The position numbers were made by a program, and so were the translations under genes. 51,683 nt of DNA from Myxococcales bacterium (lineage in GTDB: Bacteria; Myxococcota_A; Polyangia; Haliangiales; Haliangiaceae): positions 1 to 51,683 of the forward strand of contig JAQBQE010000016.1 in assembly GCA_028287135.1 (NCBI GenBank), given 5' to 3'. Under the pieces are notes generated by a model. It saw only the letters and a list, made by a program, of their open reading frames with translations. It ran no database searches and was not told the origin of the DNA. Positions 15,073-23,663 of this stretch are shown one piece after another (the first letter of the stretch is position 1; each line of letters begins with the position of its first letter).

Positions 15073-17094
15073 TTACCGGTAGCAGTCGAGCTCGGGCTTG
15101 TCGCGGACCTGGCACGTCCCGTTGATCGTGACCCAGCGGACGACCCCGTCCTTCTTGATCTCGTGGCGGCCCTTGAGCTTGGTCGCGGTGCCTGCCTTGT
15201 AGAGCACGCCGCCGACCAGGACGTCCGTCGCGAACGCGACATCGAACGCCGGGAGCAGCGAGCCCGTGACGACCTTGGTCTCGCCCGCGGTGACCTCGAC
15301 CTGCTGGGTCCAGCTCTTGTGGTTCGAGGCCTGGCTGCAGACCACGGTGTGGGGACCGGCGGGTACGCGGATCGGCCTGGCGGTCGCCGGATACATCAGG
15401 CCCTTGCTCTCGCCATCGATCGAGACGTCGCAGAACGTGTCGTTGCGGACGAGGATCGCACCGGTCGCGGTGACCGGCCCGAGCGACGCATCGAGCGACG
15501 AATCCAAGGCCGCATCGGTCGGAGGAGCGACGACCGCCGACGCGGCGTCGACGGTGATGCTGGCATCGGTGGCGAGCGCGACGGCGGTGCTCGCGTCGAG
15601 GCGCGATCGCGGCGTGCCGGCATCGCGCGCGCTCACGACGACCGCTGCGTCGCGCGGCGCCGGGCTGCTCGCATCGACGGAGATCGCGATGGCACCGGCA
15701 TCGAGCAGCGAGCCGGTGCTGCCGGCATCGGCGGTACCGAGCTCCGCCACGCTGGCGTCGGCGACCCGCGTACCGGCGTCGCGGCGATCATCGTCGCCGA
15801 ACGCGCCGAGCGCGACCGCGGTGCCGCCGCCCGCGAGCGCGAGCCCGAGCCCGGTGATCGCGAGGAGCTTTCTCCGGCCGCGCGACCGCCCGCCCTCGGC
15901 GAGGGTCTCGATCAGCGTCGTGACCGCCGGATCATGGGGCGCCAGCGCGGCCGCACGATCCGCGAGCGCCATCGCGCGCGGCAGCTTGCCGTCGGCACTC
16001 GCGCGGTGCGCGGCGCCGATCGTCGCGGCGACGATCTTCGGGGACCGCTCGCGGATGAACGCCTCGGCGTCGGTGAAGTACGCGGCGAGCTCCTCGGTCG
16101 GATCGCCGAGGCCGCCCGCCACCGCGATCGCGCGAAGCTCGCTGGATGCGATCACCGCGCTCGCGACGCGGTCCTCGGGCGCGGTCGCCATCAACGCGAC
16201 GATCACGTTCGACAGGTCGGGCCCGACGGCCGCGCGCTTCTTGTGCGGGGGCACCAGCGCCCCCGTCGCGATCTGCGCGAGCACCTTCGCCGAGCCGCCG
16301 GTGTACGGCAGCATCCCGGTCGCGAGCTGATAGAGCGTCGCGCCGAGCGAGTACAGATCGCTCTTCGCCGTGGCGGTGTCGCCCATCGCCTGCTCGGGGC
16401 TCATGTACGCCGGCGTTCCGAGCAACGCGCCGGTCTTGGTCACCAGCGAGTCCTCGGTCTCGAGCCGCGCCACGCCGAAGTCGGCGAGCAGCAGGCGACC
16501 ACCGGCCGCGACGAGGACGTTGGCGGGCTTGACGTCGCGATGGACGATCGACGCCTTGTGCGCCGCGGCCAGCGCATCGGCGAGAAGCACACCGACGCAC
16601 GCCACGATCTCGGAGAACATCGGGCCGCGCTGCTCGATGTCCTCGAGCAACGTCCGACCGCGGATCATCTCCATCACGATGTACGGCGGGTCGTCGCCCT
16701 CGGCGCCACCGACGTCGTAGATCCGCAGGATGTTCGCGTGCTCGAGCCCCGCGGCCGCCCGTGCCTCGCGATGAAACCGGCGCACGATGTCGGGCCGGCG
16801 AGCGAGGTGCGGGAACAGGACCTTCACCGCGACGTCGCGGCGCAGCTCCTTGTCGCGGGCACGGAACACCGTCGCCATGCCGCCCTCGCCGAGCTCGTCG
16901 CCGATTTCGTAGCGACCGAGCGTGTCCCCGGGGCGGATCGCACGCGGCCCGCGACTCGCGGAGGAGGACGCCGAGGCCGAAGCCGATGCCGATGCCGATG
17001 CCGATGCCGCGCCGGGGGCGTCGGACGACTGCGTGTCAGCGACCGCGGGGTCGGTATCGTTCGGGCGGTCAGCGCGGTCGTCCGGTGACGACAC
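15073..17094 (-). CDS. Membrane-anchored Ser/Thr protein kinase (kinase B)
   Basis: A protein of 673 aa. A low-complexity Ala-Ser N-terminus (about residues 30-46) precedes a canonical kinase domain: GEGGMATVFRA glycine loop, VAVKVL lysine, HRDVKPAN, LADFGVA, and GTPAYMSPEQ. A single membrane helix lies at about 408-431, followed by an Asp-Ala-rich spacer and a C-terminal beta domain with PEGA-like SIDGESKGLMYPA. It starts 7 bp downstream of the stop of the response regulator with a degenerate GGDEF domain, so the pair is very probably an operon that links a phospho-receiver with Ser/Thr phosphorylation. Confidence 0.92.
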   Translation of the reverse strand: MSSPDDRADRPNDTDPAVADTQSSDAPGAASASASASASASASSSASRGPRAIRPGDTLGRYEIGDELGEGGMATVFRARDKELRRDVAVKVLFPHLARRPDIVRRFHREARAAAGLEHANILRIYDVGGAEGDDPPYIVMEMIRGRTLLEDIEQRGPMFSEIVACVGVLLADALAAAHKASIVHRDVKPANVLVAAGGRLLLADFGVARLETEDSLVTKTGALLGTPAYMSPEQAMGDTATAKSDLYSLGATLYQLATGMLPYTGGSAKVLAQIATGALVPPHKKRAAVGPDLSNVIVALMATAPEDRVASAVIASSELRAIAVAGGLGDPTEELAAYFTDAEAFIRERSPKIVAATIGAAHRASADGKLPRAMALADRAAALAPHDPAVTTLIETLAEGGRSRGRRKLLAITGLGLALAGGGTAVALGAFGDDDRRDAGTRVADASVAELGTADAGSTGSLLDAGAIAISVDASSPAPRDAAVVVSARDAGTPRSRLDASTAVALATDASITVDAASAVVAPPTDAALDSSLDASLGPVTATGAILVRNDTFCDVSIDGESKGLMYPATARPIRVPAGPHTVVCSQASNHKSWTQQVEVTAGETKVVTGSLLPAFDVAFATDVLVGGVLYKAGTATKLKGRHEIKKDGVVRWVTINGTCQVRDKPELDCYR
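16970..17011. repeat. Hexanucleotide repeat (Ala-Ser codons) in kinase B
   Basis: Six-base units of the form GCCGAT/GCCGAG recur about seven times in tandem, coding for the alternating Ala-Ser stretch near the N-terminus of kinase B. It is a likely length-variable, slippage-prone tract; because the unit is six bases, the frame would be kept. Confidence 0.75.
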
Positions 17095-17101
17095 AGGTCA
17101 G

Positions 17102-17989
17102 CTAGCCAGCCTGGGGCGGAGGAGCCCACACGACGTGGTTCGTCTTGCCCGCGGCCTTCGCAGCCTTCATCGCCTTGCCGAGCCGGCGGCCGAGCTCGTC
17201 GGCGCCGGTGTTCAGGTTCAATCCGTCGGTGTGCGCGACGGCGGCGACGAGGTGCAACGACTTGGCGTCGCCCGGCAGTGCCGCACGCTTGCTGTCGAAC
17301 GCGGCTTCCGCGCCGCTGAGGAACGGCGTGGCGTGCTCCGGAGCGAGGACCGCGAGGAAGTCCGAGCCACCGATGTGGCCGACGAACGCACCGCCGCCCG
17401 ACGCTGCACGTGCCGCCTCGAGGAGCCAGGCACCGAGCGCCTTGACCGTGTCCTCGGACGCCACGATGCCGATCGAGTCCGAGTAGGCGTCGAACGCGAG
17501 GATGTCGATGTGGACGACGGCGGTCGGCTTGCCGCTCTTGAGCGCGCCCTCGATCTCCTCGTCGATCGCACGCGATCCGGGGAGGTTCGTCGTCGGGTTG
17601 CGATTGCGCTCGCGGCGAGCGGCGCGAACCAGCGCCTTGACCCGTGCGCTCATCTCGCGCAGGTCGAACGGCTTGGACATGTACGCATCGGCGCCTGCTT
17701 CGAGACCGGCGACCTGGTCGTCGGTGCTCGCGAGCGCGGTCAGCATCAGGATCGGCGTGCGCGACCACATGACGTCGGCCTTGAGCCGGCGGGCGACCTC
17801 GAGGCCGTCGACCCGGGGCATCATCACGTCGAGGACGAGGAGGTCGGGGTCATGCGCCTTGACGAGCTTCAGCGCCTCGTCCCCATCGCGGGCACGCAGG
17901 CACAGGAATCCCGCGTCACCCAGGGCCATGTTGACCATGTGGGCAATAGCGTCGTCGTCTTCGGCAATGACGATCTTCTTGAGAAGCAT
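17102..17989 (-). CDS. Response regulator with degenerate GGDEF-like output domain
   Basis: A protein of 295 aa from the ATG at 17989 (MLLKKIVIAEDDD); the longer frame to 18031 lacks any matching N-terminal motif. The receiver (1-120) is intact: acidic pocket EDDD, LDVMMPRVDG phospho-Asp, LTAL and SKPF lysine motifs. The output domain has the layout of a GGDEF domain (NLPGSRAIDEEI, VVHIDILAFDAYSD), but the signature is GGSDF and the metal/nucleotide residues around it are not conserved. It is therefore probably not a cyclase, and may instead bind a ligand or partner. It is co-directional with and 7 bp from kinase B, and divergent from the M16 peptidase gene. Confidence 0.85.
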   Translation of the reverse strand: MLLKKIVIAEDDDAIAHMVNMALGDAGFLCLRARDGDEALKLVKAHDPDLLVLDVMMPRVDGLEVARRLKADVMWSRTPILMLTALASTDDQVAGLEAGADAYMSKPFDLREMSARVKALVRAARRERNRNPTTNLPGSRAIDEEIEGALKSGKPTAVVHIDILAFDAYSDSIGIVASEDTVKALGAWLLEAARAASGGGAFVGHIGGSDFLAVLAPEHATPFLSGAEAAFDSKRAALPGDAKSLHLVAAVAHTDGLNLNTGADELGRRLGKAMKAAKAAGKTNHVVWAPPPQAG

Positions 17990-18055
17990 CGTTCTTCCGA
18001 GGTGATACCGCCGATCCACCGATGGCGTCAATCAAAGCCATGGTAAGCCTCATCC

Positions 18056-19345
18056 GTGGAGCTGGACCCGCTCGTCGAGACCACCACGCTCGCTAACGGG
18101 CTGGCGGTGACCACCGTGGCCCTCCCGCACCTCCACACGGCCGTTTGTGCCCTGTTCATCAAGGTCGGCTCCCGGTTCGAGACCCCCGCCGACAACGGCC
18201 TGTCCCACTTCGTGGAACACATGCTGTTCCGCGGCAACGAGCGCTATCCGACCTCGCTGGCACTCAACACGGCGGTCGAGCACCTCGGCTCGACCCTGCA
18301 CGCCGAGACCGGCCGCGACTACACCCTGTTCCAGCTCGCTCTCGAGCCCTCCCACGTCCCGTCGGCGATCGAGCTGCTCGGTGAGCTCCTCGGCAAGCCC
18401 CGGTTCTCGGATATCGAGCTCGAGCGCCAGCTGATCCTCGAGGAGATCAACGAGGACTACGACGAGGAAGGCTCCGAGATCAACGCGGACGACATCGCGC
18501 GCGGCCTCGCGTTCGATGCTCACCCGCTCGGCCAGCGGATCATCGGACCGCGGACCAACGTCGAGCGGTTCGCCGTCACCGATGTCGAGCGCCACTTCTC
18601 GACGTTCTACGGCGCCAGCAACGCGCACCTCTGCGTCGCAGGTCCGATCGAGCACGGCCGGATCGTCGAGTCGGCCGCCCGTGCACTCGCCCGGATGCCG
18701 ACCGGCACGCGCGTCGAGGTGCCCGCAGCACCGCAGATGGCGAAGGGGCCGCTGCTGAAGCACGTGCCCGACTCCGGCTCGCAGACCTCGCTCGCGATCC
18801 TGTTCCGCGCGCTGCCCGAGATGGACCCCGCGTACATCGCGCTCGTCGCGCTGCTGCGCGTGCTCGATGATGGGATGTCGACGCGGCTGCACTACACGCT
18901 CGCCGATCAGAAGGGCCTCGCGTACTCGATCAACGCCTCGATCGAGCCGCTGGCCGACACCGCGCTGTTCGAGATCAGCAGCGCGACCGCGAACGCGAAG
19001 GTGCCGTCGCTGGTCAAGGAGCTGCTCGTGCTGCTCGATGGCCTGCGCAACGGTCAGGTCACCGACGACGAGCTCGCAAAGGCGCGCATTCGCTATCGCT
19101 ACGAGACGCTCGCCGCGATCGACGATGCGTCCGCGATGGTCGGCTGGTTCGGCGGCACCGCGCTCTACTACCCGCCGCCGTCGCTGTCGCAGCGGCTCGC
19201 GGCGATGTCGGCGATCAAGATCGAGGACGTCGTGCGGGTCGCCCAGCAGGTGCTGACGCCCGAGAACCTCGTGGTCGCCGCGGTCGGCACGCTGTCGCGC
19301 GCTCGGCTCGGCGAGCTCCGGCAGACGATCACCGACTGGCGCTAG
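18056..19345 (+). CDS. M16 family zinc metallopeptidase (processing-peptidase-like)
   Basis: A protein of 429 aa with a GTG start. The inverted zinc motif HxxEH is at residues 51-55 (SHFVEHMLFRG), with the third ligand in the ILEEINEDYDEE segment about 75 residues later, as in active M16 subunits. The second half (from about 220) has the M16_C fold with LHYTLADQKGLAYSINAS. It has no signal peptide, so it is probably cytoplasmic or associated with the inner membrane. Some M16 enzymes act as pairs with an inactive partner, but only one is encoded here. The 66 bp gap to the divergent response regulator should contain both promoters. Confidence 0.92.
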   Translation: MELDPLVETTTLANGLAVTTVALPHLHTAVCALFIKVGSRFETPADNGLSHFVEHMLFRGNERYPTSLALNTAVEHLGSTLHAETGRDYTLFQLALEPSHVPSAIELLGELLGKPRFSDIELERQLILEEINEDYDEEGSEINADDIARGLAFDAHPLGQRIIGPRTNVERFAVTDVERHFSTFYGASNAHLCVAGPIEHGRIVESAARALARMPTGTRVEVPAAPQMAKGPLLKHVPDSGSQTSLAILFRALPEMDPAYIALVALLRVLDDGMSTRLHYTLADQKGLAYSINASIEPLADTALFEISSATANAKVPSLVKELLVLLDGLRNGQVTDDELAKARIRYRYETLAAIDDASAMVGWFGGTALYYPPPSLSQRLAAMSAIKIEDVVRVAQQVLTPENLVVAAVGTLSRARLGELRQTITDWR

Positions 19346-19457
19346 AGAGCTCGCGCGCATCGACCCGACGCCTCTCCGAGCGCGACCAGCGCCTGGCGGC
19401 TCCGGAGCTGCGTCCGCTCGTCGACCACCGGTCGCCCCTTGCAGTTGATATTGTCTC

Positions 19458-20165
19458 GTGAACACTAAGCAGATGGACCTCGCACGCTATCGCAGCATCG
19501 TCCTCCTGACCGGCGCCGGCCTCTCGCACAGCGCGGGGCTGCCGACGTATCGCGGGCCCGGCGGGCTGTGGACCGACGAACGACTCGCGAAGCTCTCGGA
19601 TGCAGCCGCGCTCGCGACCGATCGTGCGGCGGTCTGTGATCTGTTCTGGTCGTTCCGCCGCGCGATCGGCGCCGTGCAACCGACCCCGGCCCATCGCGTG
19701 CTCGCCGCGTTCGAGGAAGCGCTGCCGCGCGGCACGAAGTTCCACATCATCACGCAGAACGTCGACGGCCTTCACCAGCGTGCGGGCTCGCGCAACGTCT
19801 GCGAATTCCACGGCAGCCTCCGGCGCTGGCGGTGCGAGGTCTGTACGACCGAGCTCGAGCCTCCCGATGGCGACGCGCCGGTCCACTGCGGGGAGCGGAT
19901 GCGGCCGTCGGTCGTGCTGTTCGGCGAACCGATTCCGGTCGACGCGGAGCGCACGGTCAAGCAGGCGCTACGCGACTGCGATCTGTTCGTCGCGATCGGA
20001 ACGTCGGGCACGGTCGAGCCGGCATCCAGCTTCGTGCGGTGGGCAGAGCTCAGCGGCGCGCGGCGCGTGCTCCTCAACCTCGAGGTGTTCGACGGTGCTC
20101 GCGCGCTGTTCACCGAGTGTGACGCCGGTCCCGCGGACGAGCTCGTCCCCCGCTGGTTCGGCTAG
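19458..20165 (+). CDS. Sir2-family NAD-dependent protein deacylase
   Basis: A protein of 235 aa with a GTG start; an ATG at 19473 is also possible. NAD-binding motif LLTGAGLSHSAGLPTYRG (residues 16-33), TQNVDGLHQRAG, catalytic His118 in CEFHGS, and the VVLFGEP and IGTSGTVEPA motifs are all present. It removes acyl groups from lysine using NAD, giving nicotinamide and O-acyl-ADP-ribose. The zinc site looks incomplete: CEVC gives two cysteines, but the second pair reads PVHCGE, so only one further Cys is visible; a His nearby may substitute. The Sir2 residues that select succinyl groups (Tyr/Arg pair) are not obvious, so its acyl preference is not predicted. Confidence 0.9.
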   Translation: MNTKQMDLARYRSIVLLTGAGLSHSAGLPTYRGPGGLWTDERLAKLSDAAALATDRAAVCDLFWSFRRAIGAVQPTPAHRVLAAFEEALPRGTKFHIITQNVDGLHQRAGSRNVCEFHGSLRRWRCEVCTTELEPPDGDAPVHCGERMRPSVVLFGEPIPVDAERTVKQALRDCDLFVAIGTSGTVEPASSFVRWAELSGARRVLLNLEVFDGARALFTECDAGPADELVPRWFG

Positions 20166-20296
20166 CGGATCAGATACCAGCGATCGAGGATCTCGCACGC
20201 AGTTCTCGTGGTCCGTGCTGCGTTCATTGTCGGGCGCGACGCACATTTGCGTCACACACGAGATGGCAGCGCACGGACATCTGTCGCAACGACGCC

Positions 20297-20548
20297 CTAC
20301 TCGACCTCGAACGAGACCTCGAAGATCTCATCGGCCGGATGGCCGGCGCGCTCGTGGATCCTCTGGACCGCCTCCTTGTTCGGCCCCTCGGACAGACAGA
20401 ACCCGCGACCAGTCGCAGGGTCTGCCCAGGCATGTAGGAAGTGGACTCCCTCCTGATCCTGGATCTGCAGATCCTTCTGGTGCTCCTGTGCGAGCAGCTC
20501 CTGCGTGACGCCATGCATCCCGGTGTGCACGTCCATGAACTTCTTCAT
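20297..20548 (-). CDS. DUF4242 (SCO4226-like nickel-binding) protein
   Basis: A protein of 83 aa starting MKKFMDVHTGM, with the family-typical ELLAQEHQKDLQIQ, GVHFLHAWADPATGRGFCL and NKEAVQRIHERAGHPADEI segments. The family fold is a small ferredoxin-like dimer, and the Streptomyces member binds nickel through conserved His residues; several His are kept here. A strong GGGAGG ribosome-binding site lies 5 bp upstream. The biological role is not known. It lies just downstream of the RNA helicase gene on the same strand. The 131 bp between it and the Sir2 gene show nothing recognisable. Confidence 0.85.
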   Translation of the reverse strand: MKKFMDVHTGMHGVTQELLAQEHQKDLQIQDQEGVHFLHAWADPATGRGFCLSEGPNKEAVQRIHERAGHPADEIFEVSFEVE

Positions 20549-20589
20549 GTTGACCTCCCACCGGGAAGGCGAAGCATCGCGTGTGCCGA

Positions 20590-21921
20590 TCAGGCACTCG
20601 GGGGACGGGCGGGGCCGCGGCCTCGACCGCCGCCGCCACCACCGCCGCCGCCACGCCGGCCACCGCCGCCACCGCCGCCGCGGTCGTTGCGACCGTGACC
20701 GCGCTGCGGCGGACGATCGCTCTTGTCGCCTCGCTCCTTCTCGCGCGCCGACAGCCGCGGCGGATTGGCGGAGTGCGGGATCTTCGACTCGTAGGGATGC
20801 CCCTCGACGACCGGGATCTCCTGACGGGTCAGCTTCTCGATGGCGCGCAGATCACCGCGCTCGTCGACCTCGCAGAACGTCAGCGCCATGCCGGAGGCGC
20901 CGGCACGTGCGGTGCGACCGATCCGGTGCACGTAGGTCTCGGGGACCTCGGGCACATCGAAGTTGACGACGTGGGTGACCGCGTCGACATCGATGCCGCG
21001 CGCCGCGATGTCGGTCGCGACGAGCACGCGGACGCGACCGGACTTGAAGCCGGCGAGTGCGCGCTCGCGAGCGCCCTGACTCTTGTTGCCGTGGATCGCC
21101 TCGGACTCGATCCGCGCCTTCACCAGGTGCTCGGCGATCCGGTTCGCACCGTGCTTGGTCCGCGAGAACACCAGCACGCGCGTCATCGCCGCATCCTGGA
21201 GGACCTCGGTGAGCAGCGCGCGCTTGTCCGCCTTCTCGACGAAGAACACCTCCTGGTCGACCTTCTCGGCGGTCGTCGACGGCGGCTTGACCGCGACCGT
21301 CTCGGGGTTCTTCAGCAGCTGATCGGCGAGCTGCTGGGCCTCGCGCGGCATCGTCGCGGAGAAGAACAGCGTCTGCCGCACGTGCGGCAGCTTCGCGATC
21401 ACCTTCTTGACGTCGTGGATGAACCCCATGTCGAGCATGCGATCGGCCTCGTCGAGGACGAACACCTCGAGCGGGCGCAGATCGACGAGCCCCTGGCTCA
21501 TCAGATCGAGCAGCCGGCCCGGGGTGGCGACCACGATGTCCATGCCGGCGCGGAGCGCCTGCTTCTGGGCGTCCATGCCGACGCCGCCGAAGATCACCGT
21601 GTTGCGCAGCGGGAGGTTCTTGCCGTAGGTCGAGAAGCTCTCGCCGATCTGCGACGCGAGCTCGCGGGTCGGGGTCAGGACCAGGCAGCGAATCGGCCGC
21701 TGCCGGTTGTGACCGTTTGGCTTGTCGGAGGAGAGCCGCTGCAGGATCGGCAGCGCGAACGCTGCGGTCTTGCCGGTGCCGGTCTGGGCGAGTCCGAGGA
21801 GGTCGCGCCCGGCGAGCACGTGCGGAATGGCGCGGGCCTGGATCGGCGTCGGCTCGGTATAACCCTCGGCAGCGACGGCAGAGGCGAGCGGCGGGATCAG
21901 ACCCAGTTCAGAAAACAACAT
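20590..21921 (-). CDS. rhlE: DEAD-box RNA helicase, RhlE type
   Basis: A protein of 443 aa. All core motifs are visible in order: Q motif ([13 protein letters not shown]), motif I AQTGTGKT, Ia [24 protein letters not shown] in [11 protein letters not shown] in FSATMP, then the second RecA domain with [15 protein letters not shown] and [10 protein letters not shown]. The C-terminal 70 residues are basic and rich in Arg-Gly (RGGG-type), like RhlE/CsdA tails that bind RNA. It is likely to act in ribosome assembly or mRNA turnover, especially in the cold. It is reached 34 bp after the VWA gene ends, so the two may be co-transcribed. Confidence 0.92.
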   Translation of the reverse strand: MLFSELGLIPPLASAVAAEGYTEPTPIQARAIPHVLAGRDLLGLAQTGTGKTAAFALPILQRLSSDKPNGHNRQRPIRCLVLTPTRELASQIGESFSTYGKNLPLRNTVIFGGVGMDAQKQALRAGMDIVVATPGRLLDLMSQGLVDLRPLEVFVLDEADRMLDMGFIHDVKKVIAKLPHVRQTLFFSATMPREAQQLADQLLKNPETVAVKPPSTTAEKVDQEVFFVEKADKRALLTEVLQDAAMTRVLVFSRTKHGANRIAEHLVKARIESEAIHGNKSQGARERALAGFKSGRVRVLVATDIAARGIDVDAVTHVVNFDVPEVPETYVHRIGRTARAGASGMALTFCEVDERGDLRAIEKLTRQEIPVVEGHPYESKIPHSANPPRLSAREKERGDKSDRPPQRGHGRNDRGGGGGGGRRGGGGGGGGGRGRGPARPPSA

Positions 21922-21955
21922 CGGGGCGACATACCACGCCCACCGCCGCCCGGGA

Positions 21956-23089
21956 CTACTTGAGCTGCTTCTCGACCGCTTCCTTGACCTTGACGTCGAA
22001 CCCGGCCGGGGGAGCTTCGGTGACCTGGTTCTTGAGGTAGGCGTCGCGCTGCTTCGCGAGCTCCCCGATCTCCGCCTGCGCGGCCTTGCGCTCGGCCACG
22101 CGCTTGTCGAGCTCGGCCTTGAGCGCCGGCTTGGCCAGGCCGCGCAGGTCCGAGGGCAGCTCTCCGTCCTTCACGGAGTCGACGTTGACCGCGCCCGAGG
22201 CGTAGCCGCCCACGAGATCTTCGGAGCTGCGCGCCCCGGTGCCCTTGGCGTAGTACGACGCGCGGTCCGCCTTGGCAGCCGCGGGCGCCGCGGCCATCGC
22301 GCCCATCTTCGCGGCGTAGCGGGCCCGGATCCCGTCATCACCCGCGATCACGCTCGTGCTGTCGATCGTCGCCGACAGCTCGGCCATCTTCTGGTCGTAC
22401 GGCGTCGCGATCTGCTGGACGCCGCCGTCCTGCTGGATCGACGAGAACTCGCCGTGGCCAAGGCTCGCGATCCGCTGGAACGACATCGCGGTCTCGGGAT
22501 CGTGGCCCGCCCGGATCGTGTTGATCACGATCTGGCGCTCGCCCGCCTCGCGGGCGAGGACATCGAACGTCGGCACATCGCCGCGGCTCGCGGGAGGTGC
22601 ATCGCCGACGAGGAACACCAGCTTCTTCGCATCGCCGCGCCACTTCATCTTGTGCAGCGTGATGTCGAGGGCAGCATCGACGTTCTCCGGCGTATCGCCA
22701 CCGCCATCGGCCTGGTAGCTCGACAGCTCCGCGAACACCGCATCGAGATCCGTGGTCAGCGCGAAGTCGCGCGTGATGTAGTCGTCCCCGACATCGCGAT
22801 ACGCGACGAGCCCGATCCGGAGATTGGCGTTGGGATCGGTCTGCCGGATGTGATTGGCGATCGACCACACCGTGCGCTTGGCGCCATCGATCAACCCACC
22901 CATCGAGCCGGTCGTGTCGACCGCGAACACGACATCGATCTGCCGGCCGGTCTGCGAGGGATCCGCGATCCGGGGCGGCATGTCCCCCTCCTCGGTGTGC
23001 GTCCGAGGCGAGAGCAGGAACACGAGGCCGAGGGTCGCTACGGCGGTCGTCGGGATGGCGAAGGTGACCAGCTTCTGGCGGGTGATCAT
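21956..23089 (-). CDS. Secreted or anchored VWA-domain protein
   Basis: A protein of 377 aa when started at ATG 23089 ([10 protein letters not shown]); the longer frame to 23449 only adds low-complexity shadow residues. A hydrophobic segment (about 8-26) acts as a signal or anchor. The VWA domain (about 51-235) has an intact metal-ion-dependent adhesion site with DTTGSMGG (Asp58, Thr60, Ser62), a TPENVDAAL helix and a GDAPP motif at the end of a strand. The C-terminus is a charged helical region. It probably binds a protein or other ligand in a metal-dependent way outside the membrane. It lacks an ATPase (MoxR) neighbour. Confidence 0.8.
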   Translation of the reverse strand: MITRQKLVTFAIPTTAVATLGLVFLLSPRTHTEEGDMPPRIADPSQTGRQIDVVFAVDTTGSMGGLIDGAKRTVWSIANHIRQTDPNANLRIGLVAYRDVGDDYITRDFALTTDLDAVFAELSSYQADGGGDTPENVDAALDITLHKMKWRGDAKKLVFLVGDAPPASRGDVPTFDVLAREAGERQIVINTIRAGHDPETAMSFQRIASLGHGEFSSIQQDGGVQQIATPYDQKMAELSATIDSTSVIAGDDGIRARYAAKMGAMAAAPAAAKADRASYYAKGTGARSSEDLVGGYASGAVNVDSVKDGELPSDLRGLAKPALKAELDKRVAERKAAQAEIGELAKQRDAYLKNQVTEAPPAGFDVKVKEAVEKQLK

Positions 23090-23183
23090 GGATAGGTTCG
23101 ACGCACGACCCGGCGTTCCGATCTGTGCGATCTGCACGCTAACCGGCTGTAATGCGGCCCCAAAGGTCGGCCCGGGTCCGGTG

Positions 23184-23663
23184 TCAGCGAGCGTCGGGGG
23201 GCGCGTCGACGCCTGCATCGACCTGCGGCGGCGGCGGCGGTGGCGGTGGCGCGGCGACGACCACCACCGCGGTCCGGCGGACGTCGATCGGTCGGCACGA
23301 CCGGCCGCCGCACAGCCAGAACCGGGTCCGGATCTTGATCGTGTGCTCGCCGACCTCGTTCGCGCGCACCGGGACCGCGAACCGCGGGGCGTCGGCCTCG
23401 GCGTCCACCGCCTCGCCACGCCCGAGCCGGCGCTTGCGCAGCGTGACACCGGCGGGCGCCGCCAGGTCGACGATCACCGCGCCGTCCTTCGACACGGTCA
23501 GGCCGCGATCGACCGCGATCGAGATCGCGAGCGCACCCGAGGCGCCGGGCACGAGCTCGATGCGCTCGGGGACGCGGACCTCCCATCCCGGCTGACGCTG
23601 CGCCTCCGCAGGCGCGCCCATCACGAGCGCCGCTGCGAGGACGAGGACGCCGCCCCGGATCAC
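23184..23663 (-). CDS. Secreted hypothetical protein with proline-rich tail
   Basis: A protein of 159 aa. The signal peptide (about 1-21) ends APAEAQ. A compact beta-rich domain follows, with SKDGAVIVDLAAP and a conserved Cys pair in RFWLCGGRSCRP that may form a disulfide, and then a poly-Pro run and an Asp-Ala end. The fold resembles the N-terminal domain of DsbD-like or other Ig-like secreted proteins only loosely. The start codon overlaps the stop of the PIN-PhoH gene by 4 bp (ATGA), so it is translationally coupled to it. Confidence 0.6.
   Translation of the reverse strand: MIRGGVLVLAAALVMGAPAEAQRQPGWEVRVPERIELVPGASGALAISIAVDRGLTVSKDGAVIVDLAAPAGVTLRKRRLGRGEAVDAEADAPRFAVPVRANEVGEHTIKIRTRFWLCGGRSCRPIDVRRTAVVVVAAPPPPPPPPQVDAGVDAPPDAR

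Noticed and set aside
14014..17088. Plus-strand frame of 1024 codons across the lipoprotein and kinase B genes
   Set aside because: It crosses two real genes and an intergenic gap, with Arg/Asp-rich text only.
23090..23449. N-terminal extension of the VWA protein to 23449
   Set aside because: The added text is a shadow of the secreted protein gene, and the ATG at 23089 begins a proper signal/anchor.
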